DNA of 64,000 bases. It comes from CAMAVH01 sp046297835. GTDB taxonomy: Bacteria > Pseudomonadota > Alphaproteobacteria > SMXQ01. This document shows positions 1 through 9,441 of this stretch, in pieces. Made by a program: the position numbers and the translations under genes. The notes under the pieces were generated by a model. It worked only from the letters and a program-made list of their open reading frames with translations. It did not search any database and had not been told where the DNA came from. How positions within the stretch are numbered: position 1 is the first letter of the stretch; each line of letters begins with the position of its first letter. The stretch is taken from assembly GCA_046297835.1 (NCBI GenBank), contig JBKBHI010000005.1, positions 248,001 to 312,000 on the forward strand, written 5' to 3'.

Positions 1-328
1 GCATTTTCTCCAGCCAGTCGGGGCGGGCGTGGAAGAACACTAGCGTGATCTCGCCGGTCTCGTCGGAGCACAGCACGCGATAGGGCAGACGCTTGATCCG
101 GGGCGGGAAATGCTTGTCGACGCGCAGCGTGAGCGTCGCGATGCCGCCTTCGGGCGCTTCGGCCACCTTGGGCGCGAAACGGCGGTCGATCAGCCCGCTC
201 GGCAGGTGCCAGCAGAGATCGACCACATGGCGGCCGGCCAGGCCCTCGACCAGCTTGCCGAGGCGCGGGCCAAGGCCGGGCAGGGCGGTGACTTCGGCGA
301 ACAGCGGGTTGAGGACGTCCGGGCGCAT
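1..328 (-). CDS. recG: ATP-dependent DNA helicase RecG, N-terminal part (runs off the window)
   Basis: About 109 N-terminal codons are present and the rest lies beyond position 1. The protein starts MRPDVLNPLFAEVTALPGLG and continues through the wedge-domain region with the pattern GLGPRLGKLVEGL, then WHLPSGLIDRR and the FFHARPDWL stretch typical of the RecG OB-fold start. RecG is the branch-migrating helicase that remodels stalled forks and Holliday junctions. The identification also rests on context: in alphaproteobacteria recG is often divergent from sdhE and mfd, as here. The helicase motifs are outside the window, so catalytic integrity cannot be judged. Confidence 0.85.
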   Translation of the reverse strand, partial: MRPDVLNPLFAEVTALPGLGPRLGKLVEGLAGRHVVDLCWHLPSGLIDRRFAPKVAEAPEGGIATLTLRVDKHFPPRIKRLPYRVLCSDETGEITLVFFHARPDWLEKM

Positions 329-468
329 TGGATCGGTTATGCGTCAAAGGGTTAGCGGGCTGCTGACAGCGCCCTGGGAAGGACTTATACCCTAGCAGCC
401 TCCCGCCTGTCCGTCAGACCCTGTCCGCACGGCCGGCGGGCGTCCCGATTCGCGCGCCAGGAAGTTTC

Positions 469-738
469 ATGTCCGCCCCAGACCCCGACGATGTCCGCCG
501 CAAGCGGCTGCTCTACCTCAGCCAGCATCGCGGCATGAAAGAGGCCGATATCCTGATCGGCGGCTTCGCCGCGGCGCAGCTGCCGCGCATGGCGGGCGAA
601 CAGCTCGACCGCTACGAACGTTTGCTCGACGAGGAAGACGCCGACATCCTCGACTGGCTCATGGGCCGCCGCCCGGTGCCCGAGGACATCGCCGCGAACG
701 ATGCCTTTCTGCTCCTGCAAAAGTTTAAGTTAGTCTAG
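469..738 (+). CDS. sdhE: FAD assembly factor SdhE (succinate dehydrogenase flavinylation)
   Basis: An 89-residue protein of the SdhE/YgfY/Sdh5 family, which helps attach FAD covalently to the flavoprotein subunit of succinate dehydrogenase. The signature RGMKE (family pattern RGxxE) lies at residues 21-25, followed by the compact helical pattern ending DILDWLMGRRPVP. Length matches the family. The ATG has an AGGA-type ribosome site 6-8 bases upstream. It is divergent from recG and its stop lies 8 bases before the mfd start, suggesting co-transcription with mfd. Confidence 0.92.
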   Translation: MSAPDPDDVRRKRLLYLSQHRGMKEADILIGGFAAAQLPRMAGEQLDRYERLLDEEDADILDWLMGRRPVPEDIAANDAFLLLQKFKLV

Positions 739-746
739 TTATCCAA

Positions 747-3700
747 TTGAAAAAGCTTATCGAGATTCTGAAATCGCCCGGCCCGGTGGCGGTCGGCGGC
801 GCGCCCCAGGGGGCCGACGCTCTGCTGCTCGCCCGCATCCTGCCGGACCTGGCCGCCTATACCGGCAGCCAGGCCGCCGATCTGATCCATGTCGCGGTCG
901 ACGACGCCGCCATGGCCCGCATGGCCGAAGCGCTTGCCTTCTTCCTGCCGGCGGCCGAGATCGTCAGCCTGCCGGCCTGGGACTGCCTGCCATACGACCG
1001 GGTCTCGCCCAATAGCCAGATCGTCAGCCGCCGCATCGATGGGCTGATCCGGCTCGCCGAGCCCAGGACAAGCGCCGCCCCGCGCGTGGTCATCACCACC
1101 GTCAACGCCCTCTTGCAGCGGGTGCCGCTGCCCGGCCTGCTGCAAGGCGCGCGCTTCGCCGCCAAGACCGGCGACAGCATCGACCTCGACAAGCTCACGG
1201 CCTTCCTGGAAGCCAACGGCTATGGCCGCACCGACACGGTGATGGAGCCGGGCGAATACGCCTTCCGCGGCGGCATCATCGACGTCTATCCCGCCGGCAA
1301 CGCCGAGCCGCTGCGCCTCGACCTGTTCGGCGACCAACTGGAGCGCATCCGCAGCTTCGATCCAATGAGCCAGCGCTCGACCGGCAGCGCCGAGAGCTTC
1401 GATCTCAAGCCGGTCAGCGAGGTGCTGCTCAATCCCGACTCGATCCAGCGCTTCCGCTCGGGCTATCGCGAGACCTTCGGCACCGCCGGCGACGACGATC
1501 CGCTCTACGAGGCGGTCAGCGCCGGCCGCCGCCATGTCGGCATGGAACATTGGCTGCCGCTGTTCCAGCCGGACCTGGCGACGATCTTCGATTACGCGCC
1601 CGGCGTGCCGGTGACGCTCGACGCCCGCGCCGCCGAGGCCCGCGACACGCGCCTGGAGCAGATCGCCGAATTCTACGAAGCGCGCCGCGATATGAAAAAG
1701 CCGCGCGCCAATCAACAAGGTGGGGGCGGCGAACAGACCCACGGCGAAATCTACAACCCGCTCCCGCCGGACGCGCTCTATCTGACGGCGGCCGAATGGG
1801 ACGCAGGCTTGGCCCCGCGCGCCGTCGCGCAATTGTCGCCCTTCGCCGCGCCGACGGGCGAGCGCAGCCTGGACGCTGGCGGCCGCGTCGGCGTCAACTT
1901 CTCCGCCGCGCGCCACCAGATGGGCGGCGACGTCTTCGCCACTCTCAACGCCGCCATCCTGCAGGCGCGGGAAGCCAAGCGCCGCGTCGTGTTCGCCGCC
2001 TACAGCAAGGGCTCGCGCGAACGCATGGCGAATCTGTTCGGCGATCGCGGCATCCATAGCCTGCAAGCCGTCGAAAGCTGGACCGAAGTCGCGCAATTGC
2101 CGCCCGAGACAGCGGCCATGGCGGTGCTGGGCCTGGAGACCGGCTTCGCGCTGCCCGAGCTGATGCTGGTGAGCGAGCAAGACGTGTTCGGCGAGCGCCT
2201 GTCGCGGCCGCCGCGCCGCGCCAGCCGCCGCTCGGACGCCTTCCTGCGCGAAGTGGCCAGCATCGAGCGGGGCGATCTCGTCGTCCATGTCGATCACGGC
2301 ATCGGCCGCTACGACGGGCTGATCACGTTGGAGATCGCCGGCGCGCCGCACGACTGCCTGCGGATTCTCTATGACGGCAGCGACAAGCTGTTCGTGCCAG
2401 TCGAGACCATCGACGTGCTCAGCCGCTACGGCGAGGACCAGGGCACGGTCGGACTCGACAAGCTCGGCGGCGCGGCCTGGCAGGCGCGCAAGGCCAAGCT
2501 GAAGAAGCGCATCCGCGACATGGCCGAGCAACTCATGAAGGTCGCCGCGCAGCGCCTCTTGAGCCGCGCCACGCCGATGCCCGCGCCGGAGGGGCTCTAC
2601 GAGGAATTCGCCGCGCGCTTCCCCTATACCGAGACCGACGATCAGGCCAATGCCATCGAGGATTCGCTGAAGGACTTGGCGAATGACAAGCCGATGGACC
2701 GGCTGATCTGCGGCGACGTCGGCTTCGGCAAGACCGAGGTGGCGCTCCGCGCCGCCTTCGCCGCCGCGATGAACGGCGTGCAGGTCGCCGTCGTCGTGCC
2801 GACGACGCTGCTCGCGCGCCAGCATTATGAAAGCTTCCGCAAGCGTTTCGAGGGCTATCCGATCCGCGTCATGTCGCTGTCGCGGCTGGTCAACGCGCGC
2901 GACTCCCAGCTAGTCAAGAAAGAGCTGGCCGAAGGCGGCATCAACATCATCGTCGGCACCCACGCGCTGCTCGCCAAGAGCATCAAGTTCCACAATCTCG
3001 GCCTCTTGATCATCGACGAGGAGCAGCATTTCGGCGTCACCCACAAGGAGCGGCTGAAGACCCTCAAGTCCAACATCCATGTGCTGACGCTGACCGCGAC
3101 GCCGATCCCGCGCACGCTGCAATTGGCGCTGACCGGCGTCAAGGAGCTGAGCATCATCGCGACGCCGCCGGTGGACCGCCTGGCGGTGCGCACCTTCGTG
3201 CTGCCGACCGATCCCGTCGTGCTGCGCGAGGCGCTACTACGCGAACGCTTCCGCGGCGGCCAGAGCTTCTACGTCTGCCCGCGCGTCGCCGATCTCGAAG
3301 TGGTGCGCCAGCAGATTCTCGACATGCTGCCGGATGCCCGCTGCGTCGCGGTGCACGGCCAGATGACGCCGACCCAGCTCGAAGACGCCATGCAGGCGTT
3401 CTACGCCGGCACCTACGAAATCCTGCTTTCGACCAACATCATCGAGTCGGGCCTCGACATGCCCAACGTCAACACGATGATCATCCACCGCGCCGACATG
3501 TTCGGCCTGGCGCAGCTTTATCAGCTGCGCGGCCGCGTCGGGCGCGGCAAGCTCCGCGCTTACGCCTATCTGACATTGCCGCCGGGCCGCAAGCTGACCA
3601 AGACCGCCGAGAAGCGCCTGCAAGTGATGCAGACGCTCGACAACCTCGGCGCGGGCTTCACGCTGGCCAGCCACGATTTGGATATTCGCGGCGCCGGCAA

Positions 3701-4280
3701 CCTGCTCGGCGACGAGCAGAGCGGCCATATTCGCGAGGTCGGCATCGAGCTCTATCAGCAAATGCTGGAGGAGGCGGTCGCCAACTTGAAGGATGGCGGC
3801 TCGACGGAGGAGGCAAGCTGGTCGCCGCAGATCGGCGTCGGCATCCCCATCCTCATCCCGGAAAACTACGTCTCGGACCTGAGCTTGCGCCTCGGGCTCT
3901 ATCGCCGCATCGCCGCCATCGCCGACCAGGCCGAGGTGGACGCGCTCGCCGCGGAGATCGTCGACCGTTTCGGGCCGCTGCCCGACGAGGTCGACAATCT
4001 ACTCAAGGTCGTCGCGCTCAAGCCGCTGTGCCGCGCCGCCGGCGTGGACAAGATCGACGCCGGCCCGAAGGGGGCGGTCGTCGGCTTCCATGCCAACACG
4101 TTCGCCAACCCGCAAGGACTGGTCGAATATATCGCCGGCCAGGCGGGCAGCGTTAAGCTGCGCCCCGACCACAAGCTGGTCATCCGCCGCAATTGGGAAG
4201 ACCCCAAGGCGCGCATGATCGGCCTGCAGAAACTGGCGGCGGAATTGAGCGCGATCGCGAGCCGGGGAAAGGCCGCCTAG
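747..4280 (+). CDS. mfd: Transcription-repair coupling factor Mfd
   Basis: Full-length Mfd of 1177 residues. It removes RNA polymerase stalled at lesions and recruits UvrA. Visible parts in order: UvrB-like N-terminal module; RNA-polymerase-interacting segment around residue 513 (VHVDHGIGRYDGL); RecG-like translocase with Walker A GDVGFGKTE near 655, DEEQ box near 756 and RGRVGRG near 930; and the C-terminal TRCF domain. The start is TTG without a strong ribosome site, but KKLIEILKSPGPVAVGG aligns with the usual alphaproteobacterial N-terminus, so this start is preferred. The stop is the palindrome CTAG, shared with the convergent gene downstream. Confidence 0.95.
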   Translation: MKKLIEILKSPGPVAVGGAPQGADALLLARILPDLAAYTGSQAADLIHVAVDDAAMARMAEALAFFLPAAEIVSLPAWDCLPYDRVSPNSQIVSRRIDGLIRLAEPRTSAAPRVVITTVNALLQRVPLPGLLQGARFAAKTGDSIDLDKLTAFLEANGYGRTDTVMEPGEYAFRGGIIDVYPAGNAEPLRLDLFGDQLERIRSFDPMSQRSTGSAESFDLKPVSEVLLNPDSIQRFRSGYRETFGTAGDDDPLYEAVSAGRRHVGMEHWLPLFQPDLATIFDYAPGVPVTLDARAAEARDTRLEQIAEFYEARRDMKKPRANQQGGGGEQTHGEIYNPLPPDALYLTAAEWDAGLAPRAVAQLSPFAAPTGERSLDAGGRVGVNFSAARHQMGGDVFATLNAAILQAREAKRRVVFAAYSKGSRERMANLFGDRGIHSLQAVESWTEVAQLPPETAAMAVLGLETGFALPELMLVSEQDVFGERLSRPPRRASRRSDAFLREVASIERGDLVVHVDHGIGRYDGLITLEIAGAPHDCLRILYDGSDKLFVPVETIDVLSRYGEDQGTVGLDKLGGAAWQARKAKLKKRIRDMAEQLMKVAAQRLLSRATPMPAPEGLYEEFAARFPYTETDDQANAIEDSLKDLANDKPMDRLICGDVGFGKTEVALRAAFAAAMNGVQVAVVVPTTLLARQHYESFRKRFEGYPIRVMSLSRLVNARDSQLVKKELAEGGINIIVGTHALLAKSIKFHNLGLLIIDEEQHFGVTHKERLKTLKSNIHVLTLTATPIPRTLQLALTGVKELSIIATPPVDRLAVRTFVLPTDPVVLREALLRERFRGGQSFYVCPRVADLEVVRQQILDMLPDARCVAVHGQMTPTQLEDAMQAFYAGTYEILLSTNIIESGLDMPNVNTMIIHRADMFGLAQLYQLRGRVGRGKLRAYAYLTLPPGRKLTKTAEKRLQVMQTLDNLGAGFTLASHDLDIRGAGNLLGDEQSGHIREVGIELYQQMLEEAVANLKDGGSTEEASWSPQIGVGIPILIPENYVSDLSLRLGLYRRIAAIADQAEVDALAAEIVDRFGPLPDEVDNLLKVVALKPLCRAAGVDKIDAGPKGAVVGFHANTFANPQGLVEYIAGQAGSVKLRPDHKLVIRRNWEDPKARMIGLQKLAAELSAIASRGKAA

Positions 4281-5455
4281 CTTTTTCGTGTCGAGGCCGG
4301 CGGTGTCCAGGTCTGGAACCGCTTGCCCTGCAACGAGTTGAAGACGCCGAGGCTCGCCGCGATCAGGGCGAAAAAGATTTCGCCGATCATGCGCATGGGG
4401 CGATGGCCAGAGGCGTAGACAATGGTCACGCCCGCCATCGTCGCGGCCAGCAGGCCGAGGGTGATCCAGACGCCGATCAGTCCGGCCAGCGCCAGCCAGG
4501 CGAAGGTGGCGGCGATCAGCAGGTTGATGCCGCTGAACCAGCGCAGCAGCTTGTGCGAGACGTATTTGTAGATCGTCACAGCGTCGAGCTTGCGCAGCCG
4601 CTTCCACAACAAGCGGTGCGCGTTGAACGCGCGCGCCGAAATGCGGATCTTGCGGCGGAACTCCTCGTCGCTCCGCGTCGTCGGCGCCTCGAAGGCGCGG
4701 AAATCCTCCCCGCGCACCACGCGATAGCCGTCGCAAAGGATGCTGAGCGAGGTGAACATGTCGTCGATCACGTCGGCGCGCACCGGCCGGTAAAGCTCGC
4801 GGCGGATGGCGAACAGCGCGCCGTCAGCGCCCATCACCGATCCGGTTTCGCTTTCCAGACTTTTGATGCGCTCTTCTAGACGCCAATAGGCCGAGCCGAC
4901 TTCGGCGGTCTGCGAAAACTCTTCGACGTCGCCGTAGATCAGGTGGCCGCAGACGCAGCCGACGGAGGGGTCGTCGAACATTTCGCCGAGGCTGGCCGCG
5001 CCGTCCGGATCGATCATCGCGTTGGCGTCGCTGAACAGGACGATATCGGCTTCGGTGCGCGCCAACAGCGCGTTCATGCCGGCCGACTTGCCCTTGCGTT
5101 CCGCCGAGACCACCACGTCGATGTCCGGCGCGAACTCCGCGAGGATTTTCGCCGTGCCGTCGTTCGCGCCATCGACATACACCAGCAGATCGACGGCGCC
5201 GAGCTTCTGGCGCAGCTCGATCATGTTCTCCGCCTTGCGGCGGATCACCGCTTCCTCGTTATAAGCGGCGACGCAAACGGCGAAACGATAAGGCTTGGCG
5301 CGCGGCTGCGGCGACAACGGACGCGGACGCAAGACGCGCAGCAGGCCGAGCGACAAAGGGTAAGTGATGAAGGGGTGCCTTGCCAGCAGCAGGAACAGGG
5401 CCGCCGCCATGAGGAAAATCGTGGTCATCCCGCCGGCCATCCAGGCTAGTTCCAC
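4277..5455 (-). CDS. Membrane-associated family 2 glycosyltransferase
   Basis: 392 residues. An N-terminal hydrophobic helix (about residues 8-30) precedes a GT-A fold: CVAAYNEE near 55-65, YVDGANDGT near 100, a DxD-like SDAN near 141 and the acceptor-side motif ADGALFAIRREL. Two or three C-terminal transmembrane helices follow. This is the architecture of inner-membrane GT2 enzymes that extend polysaccharide chains. It lies 28 bases downstream of the polyprenyl-phosphate sugar transferase gene on the same strand, so a role in exopolysaccharide repeat-unit assembly is inferred. Sugar donor and acceptor are unknown. Confidence 0.8.
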   Translation of the reverse strand: MELAWMAGGMTTIFLMAAALFLLLARHPFITYPLSLGLLRVLRPRPLSPQPRAKPYRFAVCVAAYNEEAVIRRKAENMIELRQKLGAVDLLVYVDGANDGTAKILAEFAPDIDVVVSAERKGKSAGMNALLARTEADIVLFSDANAMIDPDGAASLGEMFDDPSVGCVCGHLIYGDVEEFSQTAEVGSAYWRLEERIKSLESETGSVMGADGALFAIRRELYRPVRADVIDDMFTSLSILCDGYRVVRGEDFRAFEAPTTRSDEEFRRKIRISARAFNAHRLLWKRLRKLDAVTIYKYVSHKLLRWFSGINLLIAATFAWLALAGLIGVWITLGLLAATMAGVTIVYASGHRPMRMIGEIFFALIAASLGVFNSLQGKRFQTWTPPASTRKS

Positions 5456-5483
5456 AGCGTGACGGGTCGCGTCAGGCCCCGCA

Positions 5484-6980
5484 TCAATAGGCGTTCTTGC
5501 CGGCGACGATCTTGACCGCGGTCAGGATCAGGATCCAGGCGTCGAGCCACAGCGACCAGTGATCGATGTAGTAAAGATCGTGCTCGACGCGCTTCTGAAT
5601 TTTCTCGACCGTGTCGGTTTCGCCGCGCCAGCCGCTCACCTGAGCCCAGCCGGTGATGCCCGGCTTCACGCGATGGCGTTCGGCATATTCGGCGACGGCG
5701 TCGTCGTAGAGCTTGTTCTCGGCCTTCGCGCTCAAAGCGTGGGGACGGGGGCCGACCAGCGACATGTCGCCTTTCAGCACGTTCCAAAGCTGCGGCAATT
5801 CGTCGATGCTGGTGCGGCGCAGGAAACGGCCGAGCCGCGTGACCCGTTCGTCGTCTTTCGTCACCAGCCGCTCGGCGGCATGATCGGCTGCGTCCTGCCG
5901 CATGGTGCGGAATTTATAGATGTCGAACAGGTTGCGATTGAAGCCGTGGCGCTGCTGGCGGAAGAAGACCGGCCCTGGGCTATCCAGTTTCACCAGCAGA
6001 GCGACGACGGCGAACAGCGGCGCGAGCAAAATGAGGCAAAGCGTCGAAATCGCGACGTCGCTCACGCGCTTGAAGAGAAATCTCCAGCCGGTCATCGGCT
6101 TGTCGGCGATGTTGATCGCCGGAATGCCGGCCCAATAGGACACCGGCCGGTTGGCGAGATTAAAACCCACGGCATCGCTCAGCAGCCGCACGTCGACCGG
6201 CAGGGCGCGCAATTGCCGCGCGAATTGCAGCACGCGGTCTTCGGCCGACAACGGCATCGCGATGACGACGAGATCGATCTTACCGTAGCGAATATTGTTC
6301 ACTAGGTCCGCGGTCGAACCGATCACAGGCACTCCGGCGACCACAGGCGGCACGCGCGAGCGGCGGTCGTCGAACAGGCCGACCACATGAAGGCCGAGGC
6401 TGCGTTCCGCCTGGATGGTCTCGACGAAGCGCTGGCCGAGCGGACCGGCGCCGACGACGGCGACAGCCCGGAAATAGCGCCCTTCGGCGGCCCAGCGTTT
6501 GAGACGATGGGCGATGACGAAGCGCGACGCCACCAGCAAGGCGGTGCTGCCTGCATACCAGAGCAGCAGCCACATGCGCGAGAAGTCTTCCGATATCTTG
6601 AGCAGGAAGGCCGCGACGACGAGCAGAACGATGGCGCTGGTCCAGGCGAAGACGACGCGCTTGACCTGAAACTTGACGCTACGCAACGCATCGAGGCTGT
6701 ACACGCGCGCCGCGGCGAAGCGCTGGCTGGCGACGATCACGCTGATCGCGATCACCGAAAAGTAGGCGACGGTGTCGTGATTCTTCTCGGCCATGAGCCA
6801 TTCGAGATAGATCTCGTAGCTCGCCATGCCGACGAGGGCGATGAAGAGGGCGTCGAACACGCCGACGATGTTGCCGAAGGTTTCTTCGGAGACGGCGGTT
6901 CGGCTGCTGTTGTCGGCAGAGTAGTCGAGTCGCAATCCCGCGACGGGGGGCGTGGTTACGCGCTCGCTACTATCCGACAT
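5484..6980 (-). CDS. Undecaprenyl-phosphate sugar phosphotransferase (WcaJ/ExoY-type, first step of exopolysaccharide synthesis)
   Basis: 498 residues from ATG at 6980; a TTG at 7001 would add seven. Four to five N-terminal transmembrane segments precede a CoA-binding-like (nucleoside-diphosphate-sugar) fold near 165-290. The C-terminal bacterial sugar transferase domain contains IYKFRTM, TRLGRFLRRTSIDELPQLWN, VGPRPHA and the GITGWAQVSGWRGETDT ending. Such enzymes transfer a sugar-1-phosphate, often glucose or galactose, from a UDP-sugar to undecaprenyl phosphate. Together with the downstream GT2 this forms a small EPS initiation pair; no Wzx, Wzy or export genes are in the window. Confidence 0.9.
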   Translation of the reverse strand: MSDSSERVTTPPVAGLRLDYSADNSSRTAVSEETFGNIVGVFDALFIALVGMASYEIYLEWLMAEKNHDTVAYFSVIAISVIVASQRFAAARVYSLDALRSVKFQVKRVVFAWTSAIVLLVVAAFLLKISEDFSRMWLLLWYAGSTALLVASRFVIAHRLKRWAAEGRYFRAVAVVGAGPLGQRFVETIQAERSLGLHVVGLFDDRRSRVPPVVAGVPVIGSTADLVNNIRYGKIDLVVIAMPLSAEDRVLQFARQLRALPVDVRLLSDAVGFNLANRPVSYWAGIPAINIADKPMTGWRFLFKRVSDVAISTLCLILLAPLFAVVALLVKLDSPGPVFFRQQRHGFNRNLFDIYKFRTMRQDAADHAAERLVTKDDERVTRLGRFLRRTSIDELPQLWNVLKGDMSLVGPRPHALSAKAENKLYDDAVAEYAERHRVKPGITGWAQVSGWRGETDTVEKIQKRVEHDLYYIDHWSLWLDAWILILTAVKIVAGKNAY

Positions 6981-7079
6981 GACCGTGCGACGGGACGGCA
7001 AATGAAAACGTGGCGAACATTATCAAGATTACTTTGAACGGCAAGAACTCTTACGGCTAAACAACTTAGAGCTAATTGC

Positions 7080-9395
7080 TCAATCGAAAAGAAGCGGCTC
7101 TGGCCTGCCGGCAAGCCCGCGCAGGGCGCGCGCCAGATTGCTCGCCGCGAACGGCTGGAAGCGCAGAACCAATTCATGTTCGCCGGCCGGCAGCGGGATG
7201 GCGCGGAACAACCGGTTGGCGCGCAGAATCAGCAGGGCGCTGCCGTCCACCGCCGTCGCCTGCCAGGCGGGATGGAACAGTTCGTTGATCACCAGATAGC
7301 CGGGCCGTTCGAGCCGCGCGGCGATCCGCCAGGCGTCGCGGCTGCGGCTGAGAATCCAGGCGTCGCCCGCCGGACCGGCGTCTCCGATCGGCGCGGAGAG
7401 TCCGGCGATTAGAACCCGACCCGCCGGATCGGCCGGCAAGGCTTGGCCCGCCTCGGGCTCGGCGCGGCCCACGACCATGACGCGGGGCAGCGCGGCGGCG
7501 TTTTCGTAAAGCCACGCGCCGTCCGCCGTTTCGACCAAACGCAGCGACTGCCGCGCTTCGGGCGGGAGGATATCCTCGATCGGCCGCCCGACGGCGACGA
7601 GGCGGATGCCGAGCAATCGTGCCAGCGGGCTGTCGTAGCCCGTGAAGTCGTCGGTCAGGCGGCGTTCGGGGCCGTGATTGTTTTGATAGGCCCCGGTGGC
7701 GGCGGCGTAATCGGCGCGGCGCAGCGGGCTGTAGCCGAGCGTCTGCTCGATGCCGTAGACCAACGGCGCGTTCTGCCAATCGCCGCCAAGCCCGTAGATT
7801 TCCGCGCGATAGGGACCGTCCGGCCCTTGTAGCCGCGCTTGGATGGTTGCGGCCAAACGCTCGCCCGTCGGCTGGTAGGCGGCAAGCGCGTCGCGCGGCT
7901 GGGCGTTGAACGGCGCGGCCGCGTTGTGAAAGATCAAATCGGCCGCCGCGACGACGCAAATCAGCGAGAGCGCGATGCGGCGCGCGGTCCCGACCGACCG
8001 CAAAAAGGCCAGCGCCGCGAGCAACGCGCCGAGCCCCCAGACCAAGGGCGCGAGCGCGCCCGGCATCTGGCCGAAACGCTCCGCCAGCCAGAGCGCGGCA
8101 GCGAGCGCGCTTCCCAATAAGGCGATGGCGAGGATGAGACGTACCAGCGAACCGCCGGCAGGACGTTCCAGCCATCGCTGCGCCGCCGCGCCGACCAGCA
8201 GCGCCAACATGGCGTTCAGGGGAAAGGCGGCGTCGTTCGGCCGGCGATAGAGATCGACGCCGGGCAACCAGTCGTAGAACAGGCGGAAGGCCGGGGTGAA
8301 TACGCCGAGCGCGTAGAGCAGGGCGAACAGCGCCCCGGCGGCGAACAGGCCGCTGCCGGCTGGCCACGGCCCGCGCCGCACGAACCCGGCGAGCAGCAGC
8401 GCCAGCGGCAGCGCGCCGATATAGAGGTAATTGGTCGTCTCGTCGGTCCAATCGTTGCCGAGCGGCGCGATCTCCATCCAGGGCAACCGACCCGGGCCCC
8501 AATAGGCCGCGTCGAGATTGCCGAAGAAATTCGGCGCGAGCAGCGTGAGCAGCGAGGCCGGCTGCTGCGAGGCGTAAGCCGCCAGCTCGAAGCCGATCTC
8601 CGGCCGCGTACTGCGGCCGAGCGCGTCGAGCGTCAGCAAAACGGGAGCAGCGACGATCAATGCGCCGACGACGGCGGCCAGCGCGAGCGCCGGCGCGCGC
8701 CGCCAGCGGCCACGTAGCCACCACAGGCTTGCGCCGATCAGCAACCAGCAATTGAGAAAAGCCGTCTGGTCGCGATCCAGCGCCATGAGACCGGCGGCGA
8801 GACCGAAGCCGGCGGCGGCGAGCCACCGCGCGCGGGCGCGCTCGTCATGCAACGCACGATGCAGCAGCCATAGCGCCCACGGCAGATAGGCGTAGCTCAC
8901 CGTCATCAGGCTGTGCTGCAAGCGGCTGGAGGCCACGCCACCGAACATGAAGACCAGCGCCGCAAGCAAGCCCGCCGATGGAGCCCAGCCCAGCGCCCGC
9001 GCCAGCAGGAGCGCGCCCAAACCGCCGGCCAGCAGATGCGCCAGTTGCGCCTGATCGACCAGGAGCATCCCGGGCGTCGCGCTCAATTCCGCGATCAGGC
9101 GGAAGCCGGGCGAGAACAGCCAGGATTGCGGATCGGCCGCGGCATCATGGCCGGCGAACAGATAGGGATTCCAAAACCCGCTGTCGCCGGCCGCGCGCGC
9201 ATCGGCGAGGGCGCGCAGCACCGGATAGTAATAATCCTTGGCGTCCCACGGGATGACGAGATCGAGCAGCGGCCAATGCATGGCATAGGCCGCCCAGGCG
9301 AGCGCCGTCAGCAGCGCCGCGCCATGCCAAGAGGAGAGCCTGCTGGCGTCCGTCGCATCGTTCGCGGTCGAATGAGGGATATCGTAGGTGCGCAC
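7080..9395 (-). CDS. Large polytopic membrane protein, YfhO-like
   Basis: 771 residues starting with GTG. The N-terminal two thirds contains about 12 hydrophobic helices, with the early periplasmic-loop motif WDAKDYYYPVLRALADA and an Asp-rich first loop typical of GT-C fold and YfhO-type proteins. The last ~230 residues are soluble and end with a beta-rich stretch (ELVLRFQPFAASNLARAL) seen at YfhO C-termini. YfhO family members are lipid-linked sugar glycosyltransferases or wall-polymer modifiers. The position between EPS and glucan genes supports a polysaccharide role; substrate not known. Confidence 0.7.
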   Translation of the reverse strand: MRTYDIPHSTANDATDASRLSSWHGAALLTALAWAAYAMHWPLLDLVIPWDAKDYYYPVLRALADARAAGDSGFWNPYLFAGHDAAADPQSWLFSPGFRLIAELSATPGMLLVDQAQLAHLLAGGLGALLLARALGWAPSAGLLAALVFMFGGVASSRLQHSLMTVSYAYLPWALWLLHRALHDERARARWLAAAGFGLAAGLMALDRDQTAFLNCWLLIGASLWWLRGRWRRAPALALAAVVGALIVAAPVLLTLDALGRSTRPEIGFELAAYASQQPASLLTLLAPNFFGNLDAAYWGPGRLPWMEIAPLGNDWTDETTNYLYIGALPLALLLAGFVRRGPWPAGSGLFAAGALFALLYALGVFTPAFRLFYDWLPGVDLYRRPNDAAFPLNAMLALLVGAAAQRWLERPAGGSLVRLILAIALLGSALAAALWLAERFGQMPGALAPLVWGLGALLAALAFLRSVGTARRIALSLICVVAAADLIFHNAAAPFNAQPRDALAAYQPTGERLAATIQARLQGPDGPYRAEIYGLGGDWQNAPLVYGIEQTLGYSPLRRADYAAATGAYQNNHGPERRLTDDFTGYDSPLARLLGIRLVAVGRPIEDILPPEARQSLRLVETADGAWLYENAAALPRVMVVGRAEPEAGQALPADPAGRVLIAGLSAPIGDAGPAGDAWILSRSRDAWRIAARLERPGYLVINELFHPAWQATAVDGSALLILRANRLFRAIPLPAGEHELVLRFQPFAASNLARALRGLAGRPEPLLFD

Positions 9396-9441
9396 GCCGC
9401 CAGACTAGCACGGCGCGGCCCAAGCTCTAGCGGGCCGACAC

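Noticed and set aside
735..2825. Long open frame antisense to mfd (about 700 codons)
   Set aside because: It mirrors the codon pattern of mfd in high-GC DNA, has low-complexity composition and no family motif, and would overlap an essential well-conserved gene.
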